Positions 1-8,500 are shown, counted from the stretch's first letter. The stretch: 46,377 nt of DNA from Acinetobacter baretiae (GCF_015627105.1 NZ_VTDM01000023.1:1-46377); one strand, 5' to 3'. The notes: generated by a model not told the origin, from the letters alone. Numbers and translations are program-made.

Positions 1-96
1 ACTCAACCCCCAACCAATCAATTTAAAGTCAAAACCCTAAATTAATCAACTAAGCTATTGTTTATCAAGAAGTTTCTCTCAACAGCACCGCCGATG

Positions 97-131
97 GATA
101 CGCATTATATATAATCCCCTAGCCTTTGCAA
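97..131 (-). promoter_or_regulatory. rRNA/tRNA-type promoter reading off the left edge
   Basis: On the minus strand a TTGCAA -35 box (126-131) lies 16 bp from a perfect TATAAT -10 box (104-109). It is followed by a GCG discriminator and preceded by AT-rich, UP-element-like DNA (about 132-175). This layout is typical of growth-rate-controlled stable RNA promoters. The predicted start is near 97, and no minus-strand protein gene begins before the edge. A rRNA or tRNA operon just outside the window is my inference. Confidence 0.55.
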
Positions 132-239
132 CCCCTTTTTATCTCTTATCTCAATTTATTTAATCAAATGTGTGATATCTGAACAAATATGGGAGTTTTT
201 TAAATCCTTCGACCCTTTTTATAAAGATTTATGATGTTT

Positions 240-268
240 TTGCCCCATTTAAAAATGCATGCTATAAA
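240..268 (+). promoter_or_regulatory. Putative mlaA promoter
   Basis: TTGCCC (240-245), a 17-bp spacer and TATAAA (263-268) form a reasonable sigma-70 promoter. The predicted start near 275 gives a leader of about 30 nt before mlaA. gigA and gigB have no obvious strong promoter of their own, so they may be read from here too; that is inference. Confidence 0.45.
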
Positions 269-306
269 CTAAGGTATATTATTTATGTTATTTTGGGTTT
301 AATGGC

Positions 307-1176
307 ATGTACAATCGATCTGATAAGAAAATTAAAATATCTTTATTTACATTATCGTTATTTTTGTCATGTGCTATCCATGCAGAATCCTCTTCGCCCA
401 TTACTGATCATAAAAGTAATCCGCAGAGTCAAGCTATGGATCAGTTGAGTCTCACTGAATCAGCACAAATGCAAATCAAGCATTTTGGAAAAAAATTATC
501 TGTAGATGCAAGTGCATCTCAACCAGATCAGGTCAAAGATCCTTTTCAATCTTTCAATCGAAAAATATATGTATTTAACGATACATTAGACCATTATATA
601 TTGCGACCTGTAGCTGTTCAGTATAAAGCTAAAGTCCCTTCAGAAGTGCGTGGCTCTTACCGCTCATTTAGAGACAACTTAGGCGAGCCTTGGAATGCAA
701 CCAATCAGTTAATACAGTGGAAACCGTTAAAAGCACTGAAGACATTTGGCCGTTTTACACTAAATACGTTAACAACTCTTGGACTTGCAGACCCAGCACA
801 GCGTTTAAATTTAGTACACGAAGATGAAAGTCTTGGTACAACTTTAGGGTACTACCATGTGCCATCTGGACCCTATCTCATGTTGCCATTTTTAGGGCCA
901 AGTACCTTGCGTGATGGTTTAGGCTTAGTCGTAGATAAACAAGCTCGCTTACAAAAATATATTTTTGAAGATTACGATGGTTTGTATTGGACAGATACTG
1001 CTTTAGGTGCCATTGACTTAAGAAGCTCTTTTTTAGATCTTGAAGGTGCTTTACAAGGTGATAAGTATGCTGCTTTACGCGATGCTTACTTACAGCGTAA
1101 TAAGTTTGTCATTGCAGAAAAACAAGGTAATGCAAGTGCGGATGTATCTTTTGTAGATGATACCAGTTCACCTTAG
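307..1176 (+). CDS. mlaA: MlaA/VacJ phospholipid-transport protein
   Basis: 289 aa. MlaA sits in the outer membrane and removes mislocalised phospholipid from the outer leaflet, passing it to the periplasmic Mla carrier to keep the membrane asymmetric. The MlaA domain starts at the DPFQSFNR motif (78-85) and continues through the RSFRDNLGEPWNA and LPFLGPSTLRDG stretches. The N-terminus is a signal peptide, but the only cysteine (C22, context FLSC) has Phe where a lipobox needs Leu/Val/Ile, while AIHA (23-26) is a good signal peptidase I site. MlaA is normally a lipoprotein, so either the site is atypical or this one is not lipidated. The Shine-Dalgarno is weak. No other mla genes are nearby. 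Confidence 0.93.
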   Translation: MYNRSDKKIKISLFTLSLFLSCAIHAESSSPITDHKSNPQSQAMDQLSLTESAQMQIKHFGKKLSVDASASQPDQVKDPFQSFNRKIYVFNDTLDHYILRPVAVQYKAKVPSEVRGSYRSFRDNLGEPWNATNQLIQWKPLKALKTFGRFTLNTLTTLGLADPAQRLNLVHEDESLGTTLGYYHVPSGPYLMLPFLGPSTLRDGLGLVVDKQARLQKYIFEDYDGLYWTDTALGAIDLRSSFLDLEGALQGDKYAALRDAYLQRNKFVIAEKQGNASADVSFVDDTSSP

Positions 1177-1230
1177 TTTGACTGAGTATTCAGCCATTAT
1201 TTTACATTCTTTTCAGTATCATTGGTATTT

Positions 1231-2199
1231 ATGTATTTTATTCAGCCTTCTCGTACGGTATCTCACCTTGATTTTGTTTTAAAGGCACTACCAAGTATTA
1301 CATTTATTTCTATTGAAGATCTTTCACAATGTGATCCAAATGTTGTAAAAATCGCTGATGTACATGATTTTTTACAACATCAATGGCAAGGACCAACAGT
1401 TGTTCTTGCTTTTGAACATGAAGGCTCTGCATTAGCAGAAGCTTGGCAACTTGGCGCATTGGCAGGCTGGATTTGGCACAAAATACCTAAGCACCCGCTA
1501 GAACAGTTAAATCAAATTAATGCTCAATATAAACGCAACCAAGATAGTCGAGATTTACCGACCGCTGCTCTACTCCAGAAAAAATTACTGCCTGATGCCA
1601 TAAATATTCCTAATTATGCGATCAATGCTTTTTTTAAACCCTCTGCATATCTATCTGGCGATTGGTATGATTACTGGAAAATCAGTGATAAAGAGGTCAT
1701 TTTTTATTTGGCCGATGTATCTGGTCATGGGGTAGCAAGTAGTTTATTAACATCATGGATGGCTGCTTTTCATGGTAGCTCCAAACGACCCCGTGAGTTA
1801 ATTAAAAAATTAAATGGTATGTTAATTCAAGAAGATATTGAAAAACATATTACGATGATTTCGGGAATTTTAAATTTTGAAACGCATACCTTGCGATGGT
1901 CTAGTGCTGGACACTACCCTCCTGCTATTTTATTTAATGATGTAAATCAACCTACTGTTTTAAATACTAGTAGTTTTGCTTTAGGCTTAACAGAAGATTT
2001 AAATATTGAAGAATTTGAATGTGTTTTGTCGAAAAATTCGCGATTTATTGTCTGTTCTGATGGTGTACTTGAAGCCTTTGAAGGTGGATTAAGTGAGCAA
2101 TTCAAACAATTGGTCAAACAGTTCGAATATGGTGATTTTATTGCCCCTGATCACGTTGTAGATGATATCGCAATCTTAACGATCACACGAGAAAAATAA
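1231..2199 (+). CDS. gigA: GigA-like PP2C/SpoIIE phosphatase with degenerate receiver domain
   Basis: 322 aa from the ATG at 1231. Residues 1-105 resemble a response-regulator receiver in outline (ending LGALAGWIWHKIP) but lack the acidic pocket and a phospho-acceptor Asp. Residues 115-320 form a SpoIIE/RsbU-type PP2C phosphatase with its metal-binding acidic residues intact: D144 (SGDWYDY), D162 (ADVSGHG), D277 (CSDG) and D311/D312 (DDIAIL). Such enzymes dephosphorylate STAS anti-anti-sigma proteins, and one is encoded next (gigB). In A. baumannii the GigA/GigB pair is a known stress-response and virulence regulator linked to the nitrogen PTS. Assignment as GigA rests on domain order and pairing; the phosphatase call itself is firm. 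Confidence 0.85.
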   Translation: MYFIQPSRTVSHLDFVLKALPSITFISIEDLSQCDPNVVKIADVHDFLQHQWQGPTVVLAFEHEGSALAEAWQLGALAGWIWHKIPKHPLEQLNQINAQYKRNQDSRDLPTAALLQKKLLPDAINIPNYAINAFFKPSAYLSGDWYDYWKISDKEVIFYLADVSGHGVASSLLTSWMAAFHGSSKRPRELIKKLNGMLIQEDIEKHITMISGILNFETHTLRWSSAGHYPPAILFNDVNQPTVLNTSSFALGLTEDLNIEEFECVLSKNSRFIVCSDGVLEAFEGGLSEQFKQLVKQFEYGDFIAPDHVVDDIAILTITREK

Positions 2200-2310
2200 A
2201 TAAATATCAGTAAGATATATCAAATAAAATGACTTTAACATACCACCCTCTTGAGTATATTTATAGGCTGTGGGATAATTACCCAATCCTTCTCAAGAAA
2301 TGGCATATAT

Positions 2311-2820
2311 ATGTCAACAGGTCATGTTGAATATGCAAGCTTAAATGGCACTCACTTTTTCAAAATTATCGGAGAAGTACGTGCGCAGTCTTGTATAAGC
2401 CTCGACAAATTATTGGGTAAGATTGAGCAACAATCTACAAATATTGTGAGTGCTGTTGTGGATCTCACACAAACAACTTTTATTGATAGCACCGTGCTTG
2501 GAATTCTAGCCAAGCTAGGCATTAAGTTAAAACAGAAACATGCGATACAAAGCGTGATGCTTTCTACAAACCCAGACATTACAACTTTGGCAAATAGTAT
2601 GGGACTTGGGCAAGTTTTCTCTATTTTAACATGTAATGAAGAAACACAAGTTTGTACTAAAGTACTGCCAGATGACGATCTAACACAAAGGTCTATGCTC
2701 ACTACTGTACTTAATGCGCATAAAACCTTATGCCAACTTAATCATAGTAATAAAAATGTATTTGAACCATTAGTTAAACAATTAGAAAAAGAAAAAGATG
2801 CTTTAAAATGTAATCATTAA
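2311..2820 (+). CDS. gigB: GigB-like STAS anti-sigma factor antagonist
   Basis: 169 aa from the ATG at 2311. The STAS fold spans about residues 5-105 and carries the signature FIDSTVLG, where S60 (or T61) is the expected phosphorylation site. These proteins switch binding partners according to phosphorylation; the PP2C phosphatase encoded 111 bp upstream is the natural enzyme for it. A helical, Lys-rich C-terminal extension of about 55 residues follows the STAS domain, which small SpoIIAA-type antagonists lack. No anti-sigma kinase of the RsbW/SpoIIAB type lies nearby, so the kinase must be elsewhere or be the PTS phosphorelay reported for GigB. Confidence 0.83.
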   Translation: MSTGHVEYASLNGTHFFKIIGEVRAQSCISLDKLLGKIEQQSTNIVSAVVDLTQTTFIDSTVLGILAKLGIKLKQKHAIQSVMLSTNPDITTLANSMGLGQVFSILTCNEETQVCTKVLPDDDLTQRSMLTTVLNAHKTLCQLNHSNKNVFEPLVKQLEKEKDALKCNH

Positions 2821-2843
2821 AATTTAATTGATAGGATGCAAAT

Positions 2844-3668
2844 ATGGCACGAGTTTCTGTTGCACAAATGACATCCCAAAACGTGATTCAAGAAAATTTA
2901 GCTCGTGTCAAAGATTTAGTCTTGGCATGTCAGGCACAAGGTTCACAACTTTTGGTTTTACCTGAAAATTTTTCTTGTTTTGCGCCTGGAAAACAACGAG
3001 AAACCGCTGAGCAATTTGAATATATTCAATCATATTTAGAAAATTTAGCACATACTCATCAACTCTGGATCGTTGCGGGTACAATTCCTTGCCCATTCAG
3101 ACCCAATGGAGATATTGTCCCTCACGGCAAAGTACGTACCACCAGTTTATGTATTTCCCCCGAAGGTACGATTGCACGTTACGATAAGATTCATTTATTT
3201 GATGTGATGGTCAACGATGTTATTGGCGGCTATAAAGAATCTGAGCATTTTGAAGCAGGAGACGATGTAGTTATTGCAAAAACACCTTTTGGCCATATTG
3301 GCTTAATGGTTTGTTATGATCTGCGCTTTCCTGAATTGGCATTGGCTTTACGGCAAAAAGAGGCAGATTTTTTAACTGCACCTTCTGCATTTACTTTTTC
3401 GACAGGGCGTGCACACTGGCAAACGTTACTGCAAGCTCGCGCAATCGATACACAATGTGCCGTACTAGGTGCTGCACAACAAGGTTGGCATGGAGAAACA
3501 CGTCAAACTTGGGGACATGCAAGTATCGTGAATGCTTCGGGTGAGGTATTATGCCAAGTGACTGAAGCTGGAAATCATGTTGTTCATACAGATATTGATC
3601 TCACAGAACAACAATCTATACGACGCAATATGCCACTCATGCAACACCGTCGCTTATTAAAAGAATAA
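2844..3668 (+). CDS. Carbon-nitrogen hydrolase, Nit-type amidase
   Basis: 274 aa, one nitrilase-superfamily domain with the full catalytic triad: E41 (LPEN), K115 (RYDKIHLFD) and C157 (VCYDLRFPE). The GHIGLMVCYDLRFP context and length match Nit1/NIT2-type enzymes, some of which act as deaminated-glutathione (or omega-amide) amidases; the substrate is therefore an inference. There is no signal peptide, so it is cytoplasmic. The ATG at 2844 has an AGGA Shine-Dalgarno about 10 nt upstream. It follows gigB by 23 nt and may be co-transcribed, though a functional link to GigA/GigB is not evident. Confidence 0.88.
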   Translation: MARVSVAQMTSQNVIQENLARVKDLVLACQAQGSQLLVLPENFSCFAPGKQRETAEQFEYIQSYLENLAHTHQLWIVAGTIPCPFRPNGDIVPHGKVRTTSLCISPEGTIARYDKIHLFDVMVNDVIGGYKESEHFEAGDDVVIAKTPFGHIGLMVCYDLRFPELALALRQKEADFLTAPSAFTFSTGRAHWQTLLQARAIDTQCAVLGAAQQGWHGETRQTWGHASIVNASGEVLCQVTEAGNHVVHTDIDLTEQQSIRRNMPLMQHRRLLKE

Positions 3669-3749
3669 TTTTTAGTGCTTAGCACTGTATCCATCATGAC
3701 TTTTTACGATATGCTATTGATTATTAGGTCATAGTTAAATGAGGCTGAT

Positions 3750-4571
3750 GTGAACATTGATTCTATAGAAGAAAATCAAGCTTCAGATAAATCTTTTTGG
3801 TGGGGTGAATATACCTTTGAAATAGACACCCCTAGAACTTGGCAATTTGGATCACTGATTCTACGTATTACCCGTCACGCTCAAGAATGGCGCATGGAAT
3901 ACCATCGTCCTGTTTTACAACATGATGATGAAATGGGGTGGCATGAAATTATAGATGATCAATTTGCACTGCCAGAACCTGTACATATTGAACGTTATAT
4001 GTTCAGAAAAACACAGCCTCAATTACAACTTATGCCTAAATTGGCAGATCATTCTGTTGTCATTCACCCTATTGAACCTATTTATGTTCCTGCAGGCCAA
4101 AAAGGATTACTGTACGTCACTACTCCTCTTTGGCTTGTTGGCTTTGCTGAGGGCCAAGAAGAACCTTTGTTTGATATGCCAATTATTCAACCTAAAGAAA
4201 CATGGTTTGGCCCAGACACACGTAAAGGTGAATTGTGTTATGCCACTGAAGTCAATGGTCGTACAGATTTAGATAAATTAAGACATAATTTATTTAGAGC
4301 AGTTACGCCTGTGATTTTTCAAAATACAAGTCATGAACAACTGCGTTTTGATCGTATGAATGTACCCATTGTCGCTTTACCTTTATTTTATAGTGAAAGT
4401 ACCAATCGTTTATGGACGTCACATATTCGAGTTATGCATGATGCTTCAGATAAACTTCCTCGTATTAAAATAGAAAATCGCACACCTCCTCGTGCTGGTG
4501 AGGTCATGTATATTCATGCACCTCGGTCACCCGGTGGCGTGTTATTTAATATGTTTGACTCATTTTTCTAG
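3750..4571 (+). CDS. DUF432-like protein, paired with MscS channel
   Basis: 273 aa, with no signal peptide and no membrane segment. It begins at GTG 3750 behind a GAGG Shine-Dalgarno; an in-frame ATG is not available. It is rich in predicted beta-strand and aromatic residues, with an IYVPAGQKGLLYVTTPLWLVGF stretch split around residues 110-135 and a Pro-rich RTPPRAGEVMY segment near 247. I read it as the DUF432 family, whose members often sit next to MscS-type channels, and here the channel gene begins 8 nt after its stop. A role as a soluble partner or regulator of that channel is inferred from context only. Confidence 0.6.
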   Translation: MNIDSIEENQASDKSFWWGEYTFEIDTPRTWQFGSLILRITRHAQEWRMEYHRPVLQHDDEMGWHEIIDDQFALPEPVHIERYMFRKTQPQLQLMPKLADHSVVIHPIEPIYVPAGQKGLLYVTTPLWLVGFAEGQEEPLFDMPIIQPKETWFGPDTRKGELCYATEVNGRTDLDKLRHNLFRAVTPVIFQNTSHEQLRFDRMNVPIVALPLFYSESTNRLWTSHIRVMHDASDKLPRIKIENRTPPRAGEVMYIHAPRSPGGVLFNMFDSFF

Positions 4572-4579
4572 GCCAAATC

Positions 4580-5449
4580 ATGGATAAAACACAAATTCCC
4601 CAAGATATTATTTCAAGCATAAAAGCACTATTTACATCGTTTAGCCTAGATCGTGTAAGTGAATTATTTATTGCTGTTTTACTGTGTACGATTGGCTTTA
4701 TCAGCGCTCGCTTAGTCTCGAATATGTTTATTCGTACCATTGGCCTGCGCTTTAATGCACACCAACGTATGGTTTGGCGACGAGGTATTTTTTATACTAT
4801 TTTTTTATTTTTTATTATTGCAGCACTGAAAGAAGCAGGATTTAAAGTCAGTATTTTTTTAGGAGCAGCAGGAATTTTAACAGTTGCTCTTGGTTTTGCC
4901 TCACAGACCTCTGTTACCAACATTATTAGTGGCTTGTTTTTAATTGGTGAAGGTTCTTTTGAAGTGGGTGATATGGTTCAAATGTCTCTTCTTCGTGGGC
5001 AAATTATTGAAGGTGAAGTCATCTCCATTGATTTACTGTCTGTAAAATTATTAACACTAGACAACACCTATATTCGTGTACCGAATGAACAATTAATTCG
5101 AATACCCGTTTACAATATGTCTAAATACCCCATTCGACGTATTCCATTGTCTATACCTATTTCTTTTCAAGAAGATCTTGGTAAAGTACGCAAAGTACTT
5201 ATTTCGACAGCATTTCACCATCCATTAATTTTAAATGATCCTAAACCACATATGGCTGTGACTGAATTTGCAGAATCATTTATCCAGCTCAACTTTTTTG
5301 TTTGGTGTCATCAAAGTCACTATGGACAAGTGAAAGATGAAATTTTAGAGCGAATTCGCAATAGTTTTATTGAACATGATATTGAAATACCCGTGCCTAA
5401 AATTAGTTTTGCACAAGATCCTTTAGCAGACCTCACGATCAAACAGTAA
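4580..5449 (+). CDS. Small-conductance mechanosensitive channel (MscS family)
   Basis: 289 aa. Three N-terminal membrane segments (about 25-47, 65-85 and 90-125) are followed by the cytoplasmic MscS beta and alpha/beta domains. The third helix has the Gly/Ala-rich pore pattern (LGAAGILTVALGFASQ), followed by the canonical GLFLIGEGSFEVGDMV segment. MscS channels open under membrane tension to release solutes during osmotic downshock. The length is close to E. coli MscS (286 aa). It lies 8 nt after the DUF432-like gene, so the two are almost certainly one transcript. Confidence 0.92.
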   Translation: MDKTQIPQDIISSIKALFTSFSLDRVSELFIAVLLCTIGFISARLVSNMFIRTIGLRFNAHQRMVWRRGIFYTIFLFFIIAALKEAGFKVSIFLGAAGILTVALGFASQTSVTNIISGLFLIGEGSFEVGDMVQMSLLRGQIIEGEVISIDLLSVKLLTLDNTYIRVPNEQLIRIPVYNMSKYPIRRIPLSIPISFQEDLGKVRKVLISTAFHHPLILNDPKPHMAVTEFAESFIQLNFFVWCHQSHYGQVKDEILERIRNSFIEHDIEIPVPKISFAQDPLADLTIKQ

Positions 5450-5500
5450 GCCTTTATTTTTCTTTATTCTGTGAATGTACGTACTAAATCTGCCTCTAAG

Positions 5501-5521
5501 CTATTTTTTAACGTAAAATAG
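5501..5521 (+). promoter_or_regulatory. Short hairpin in the polA leader
   Basis: CTATTTT (5501-5507) pairs perfectly with AAAATAG (5515-5521) around a 7-nt loop, ending 14 nt before the GAGGA Shine-Dalgarno of polA. It could be a weak terminator for the mscS transcript or a leader structure. The stem is A/T-rich and no U-tract follows. Confidence 0.25.
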
Positions 5522-5549
5522 ATAAAGATTTTATTGAGGAATGTTTGTT

Positions 5550-8312
5550 ATGCCACCATTTGTTTTAGTTGATGGGTCTTATTTTTTATTTCGGGCATAT
5601 CATGCACTTCCGCCACTGACCACATCTACAGGCCTACATACCAATGCCATTCGTGGTGCAATCTCTGCCATACAAAAACTCATGCGCCGCACACAGCCCA
5701 CTCACATGGCTGTTATTTTTGACACCCCAGAGCCGACCTTTCGCCATCATCTTTCACCCATTTACAAGGGCAATCGTCCAAGTATGCCTGAGGAATTAGC
5801 AGAACAAATTCCTTACTTACATGCCATTATTCGTGCATTGGGCATTCCGTTATATAGCCTGCCCGGTGCAGAAGCTGACGACATTATCGGGACACTCACT
5901 AGACATGCAGAACGTGAAAATCAACACGTATTGATTTCGACGGGTGACAAAGACATGGCTCAATTGGTTAATGAAAATGTAAAACTCGAAGACAGCTTCA
6001 AAGAGCGCGTACTTGATGTTGATGGCGTATTTGAAAAATTTGGGGTATGGCCACATCAAATTATAGATTATTTAACACTCATGGGTGATGCCTCTGATGG
6101 AATTATGGGCGTTCCTGGTGTTGGACAAAAAACAGCAGCAAAACTACTCACAGAATATGGCTGTATTGGTCGTATTTTAGAAAATGTAGAACAAATTAAA
6201 GGTCGTGTAGGTAAAAATTTAGTTGAACATGCCGATGGCATTGCTCTAGATCATCAGCTTGCAAGCATCGTCTGTGACCTCGATTTATCAATTGAATGGG
6301 ATGACTTAAAATTACAATCTCAAAATAACCACGAGCTACGTAGACTATATACTGAACTTGAGTTTCGCCATCAACTTCAATCTCTAGATCATCCAAACAA
6401 CCCAAACAGTAAAACGTATCAAGAACAACAACGTGTTGCAGTCAACCAAGAAAACTCTGAGCAAAACACTAAATTCGATCATGCAACACAAAGTAGTGGC
6501 GATGACATTTTAGGTGAGGCAACCTATCATACGGTACTGAGTACAGAAGCGTGGGAAAAATTATTTTCACGGATACAAACAGCCACACACTTTGCCATAG
6601 ATACGGAAACAACATCACTTGATTATCGTTTGGCTGAAATGGTTGGCTTTTCAATCGCTTTTGATGCAAAAGATGCCTATTACGTCCCTTTTGGGCATGA
6701 CTACGAAAATGCACCACCACAATTAAACCGTGAAACGATCTTGGCACAAATCAAACCCATGATCGAAAATGAACACATAAAAAAAATTGGTCATCATTTA
6801 AAATATGATGCACATATTTTTGCCAACCATGGCATTACACTACAAGGATGGTATTTTGATACCATGTTGGCCTCTTATGTTCTCAATTCAACAGCCACTC
6901 GGCATGGAATGGATGATGTTGCTCGTTTGTACCTGAGTCATTTAAGTACAACATTTGAACAAATTGCAGGCAAAGGAGTAAAACAAAAAACATTTAATCA
7001 AATTGAGTTAGATACAGCAGGTCACTATGCAGCAGAAGATGCACATGTTACCTATCGTTTATACGAAGTACTTAAGAACAAGTTACAGCAAGACTCAACA
7101 CTTCAAAATGTATTACATCAAATAGAAATGCCCGTTGCGGCTGTTCTTACTCAAATGGAAGAGCGTGGTATTCAGCTCGACCCTGTTTTTTTAGACAAAT
7201 TAAGTGTTGAATTTTCAAAAACAATTCAATCCCTCGAGGAACGTGCCATAGACATTGCAGGTGAAGCCTTTAATGTGGCATCACCCAAACAAGTTGGTGA
7301 GGTATTGTTTGATAAGTTAGGGGTAAAAGGTGGTAAAAAAACGGCCTCAGGGCAATACAGTACCAGCGAAAGTGTATTAGAAAAAATAGAACACCCTTTG
7401 GCTGAAATTATTTTGGAGCATAGAGGTCTATCTAAACTCAAAAGTACTTATACCGACCGTTTAGTTGAACAAGCTCATCACGACACTTTACGTGTACACA
7501 CTAGTTATCATCAAGCAGTCACAACGACAGGAAGATTGTCATCATCTGATCCAAATTTACAAAATATTCCGATTCGTAATGAAATTGGTCGTCAAATTCG
7601 TAAAGCATTTGTCGCACCTACTGGCAAAACCATCATTGCTGCCGATTACTCACAAATTGAACTACGATTAATGGCGCACTTTTCACAAGATGATGCATTA
7701 ATTGATGCATTTCGCCAAGGCCAAGACATTCACAAACGTACAGCCGCAGAAGTACTCGGTATTGCTTTAGATGAAGTCACTTCAAATCAACGGCGTCAGG
7801 CCAAAGCAGTTAACTTTGGCTTATTATATGGTATGTCTGAGTTTGGATTGACTCGCCAACTTGGATTTACACGTGAAGAATCTAGAGACTATATTAAACA
7901 ATATTTTCATCGCTACCCAGGTATTTACGAATACATGCAAAAAACCAGACAAATAGCCCTTGAACAAGGCTTTGTTGAAACAGTTTTAGGGAGACGTTTA
8001 TATACACCTGAAATTAATGCACGTAATGTAATGGTCAGAAAAGCAGCCGAACGAGCAGCGATTAATGCTCCTTTACAAGGGAGTGCAGCCGATCTGATTA
8101 AATTGGCGATGATTGAGGTCGAAAAACAACTACCAAAAGATCAAATTAAATTATTGCTACAAGTACACGATGAATTAATTTTTGAAGCAGATGAGGATGC
8201 AGTAGATGTACTTATTCCCGAAATTGCGCGTATCATGTCATCAGTACACCCTCTTCTTGTACCGCTTGATGTTGATGTCGGACAAGGAAAAAACTGGGAT
8301 GAAGCTCACTAA
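5550..8312 (+). CDS. polA: DNA polymerase I
   Basis: 920 aa. Pol I fills gaps and removes RNA primers in replication and repair. All three domains are present. The N-terminal 5'-3' exonuclease covers about 1-290. The 3'-5' proofreading domain keeps its metal ligands (D351, E353 in DTETTS). The polymerase has motif A (DYSQIELR, D699), motif B (RRQAKAVNFGLLYG) and motif C (QVHDE, D874). The ATG at 5550 is preferred over the one at 5541 because the GAGGA Shine-Dalgarno (5536-5540) touches 5541 but is 9 nt from 5550. It is followed by a terminator-bearing intergenic region that looks like an sRNA gene. Confidence 0.97.
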   Translation: MPPFVLVDGSYFLFRAYHALPPLTTSTGLHTNAIRGAISAIQKLMRRTQPTHMAVIFDTPEPTFRHHLSPIYKGNRPSMPEELAEQIPYLHAIIRALGIPLYSLPGAEADDIIGTLTRHAERENQHVLISTGDKDMAQLVNENVKLEDSFKERVLDVDGVFEKFGVWPHQIIDYLTLMGDASDGIMGVPGVGQKTAAKLLTEYGCIGRILENVEQIKGRVGKNLVEHADGIALDHQLASIVCDLDLSIEWDDLKLQSQNNHELRRLYTELEFRHQLQSLDHPNNPNSKTYQEQQRVAVNQENSEQNTKFDHATQSSGDDILGEATYHTVLSTEAWEKLFSRIQTATHFAIDTETTSLDYRLAEMVGFSIAFDAKDAYYVPFGHDYENAPPQLNRETILAQIKPMIENEHIKKIGHHLKYDAHIFANHGITLQGWYFDTMLASYVLNSTATRHGMDDVARLYLSHLSTTFEQIAGKGVKQKTFNQIELDTAGHYAAEDAHVTYRLYEVLKNKLQQDSTLQNVLHQIEMPVAAVLTQMEERGIQLDPVFLDKLSVEFSKTIQSLEERAIDIAGEAFNVASPKQVGEVLFDKLGVKGGKKTASGQYSTSESVLEKIEHPLAEIILEHRGLSKLKSTYTDRLVEQAHHDTLRVHTSYHQAVTTTGRLSSSDPNLQNIPIRNEIGRQIRKAFVAPTGKTIIAADYSQIELRLMAHFSQDDALIDAFRQGQDIHKRTAAEVLGIALDEVTSNQRRQAKAVNFGLLYGMSEFGLTRQLGFTREESRDYIKQYFHRYPGIYEYMQKTRQIALEQGFVETVLGRRLYTPEINARNVMVRKAAERAAINAPLQGSAADLIKLAMIEVEKQLPKDQIKLLLQVHDELIFEADEDAVDVLIPEIARIMSSVHPLLVPLDVDVGQGKNWDEAH

Positions 8313-8375
8313 ATGAGAATATAATGCAACAAAATATTGCAAGATGATGCGTTCGTGTTTTGATCTGTTAATATC

Positions 8376-8399
8376 TTTCATGTGCCATGAAAATATAAT
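8376..8399 (+). promoter_or_regulatory. -10 box and overlapping inverted repeat of the putative sRNA promoter
   Basis: A perfect TATAAT lies at 8394-8399. Directly upstream is the inverted repeat TTTCATG (8376-8382), TGC, CATGAAA (8386-8392), which fills the expected -10/-35 spacer. No good -35 hexamer is seen at 16-18 bp, so the promoter may depend on an activator or be repressed at the repeat. That reading is inference. Confidence 0.4.
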
Positions 8400-8400
8400 G

Positions 8401-8500
8401 GCTCAGCGCAAAACTTTATCTAGATTGCATTTGTTGAGCTCCTCCATTAAACAAATGTAATAGATTGCCCTTTTACACGATAAAAGGGCATTTTTTTGTC
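8401..8500 (+). ncRNA. Candidate trans-acting small RNA downstream of polA
   Basis: The 188-nt gap between polA and the convergent metallophosphoesterase contains a TATAAT box, about 95 nt of non-coding sequence and a strong intrinsic terminator with a U-tract. The middle holds an unpaired-looking CTCCTCC (8438-8444), complementary to Shine-Dalgarno sequences, beside GCTCA/TGAGC pairing (8401-8405 with 8435-8439). Spot 42 (spf) of enteric bacteria and ErsA of Pseudomonas also lie directly after polA, so the position is suggestive. The exact 5' end is uncertain (8401-8407). An alternative is a plain 3' UTR of polA. Confidence 0.5.
8467..8497 (+). terminator. Intrinsic terminator of polA / candidate sRNA
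   Basis: A perfect 9-bp stem, GCCCTTTTA (8467-8475) and TAAAAGGGC (8481-8489), with a 5-nt loop is followed by A and seven T (8491-8497). The reverse strand has no T-tract after the stem, so it works in the + direction only. Confidence 0.9.

Noticed and set aside
3955..4272. 105-codon frame inside the DUF432-like gene
   Set aside because: Overlaps entirely in another frame, Leu/Cys-rich, no ribosome site.
8313..8500. The gap after polA as a known named sRNA
   Set aside because: Position recalls spf/ErsA, but the sequence is not one I can match to a named Acinetobacter RNA, so no name is given.
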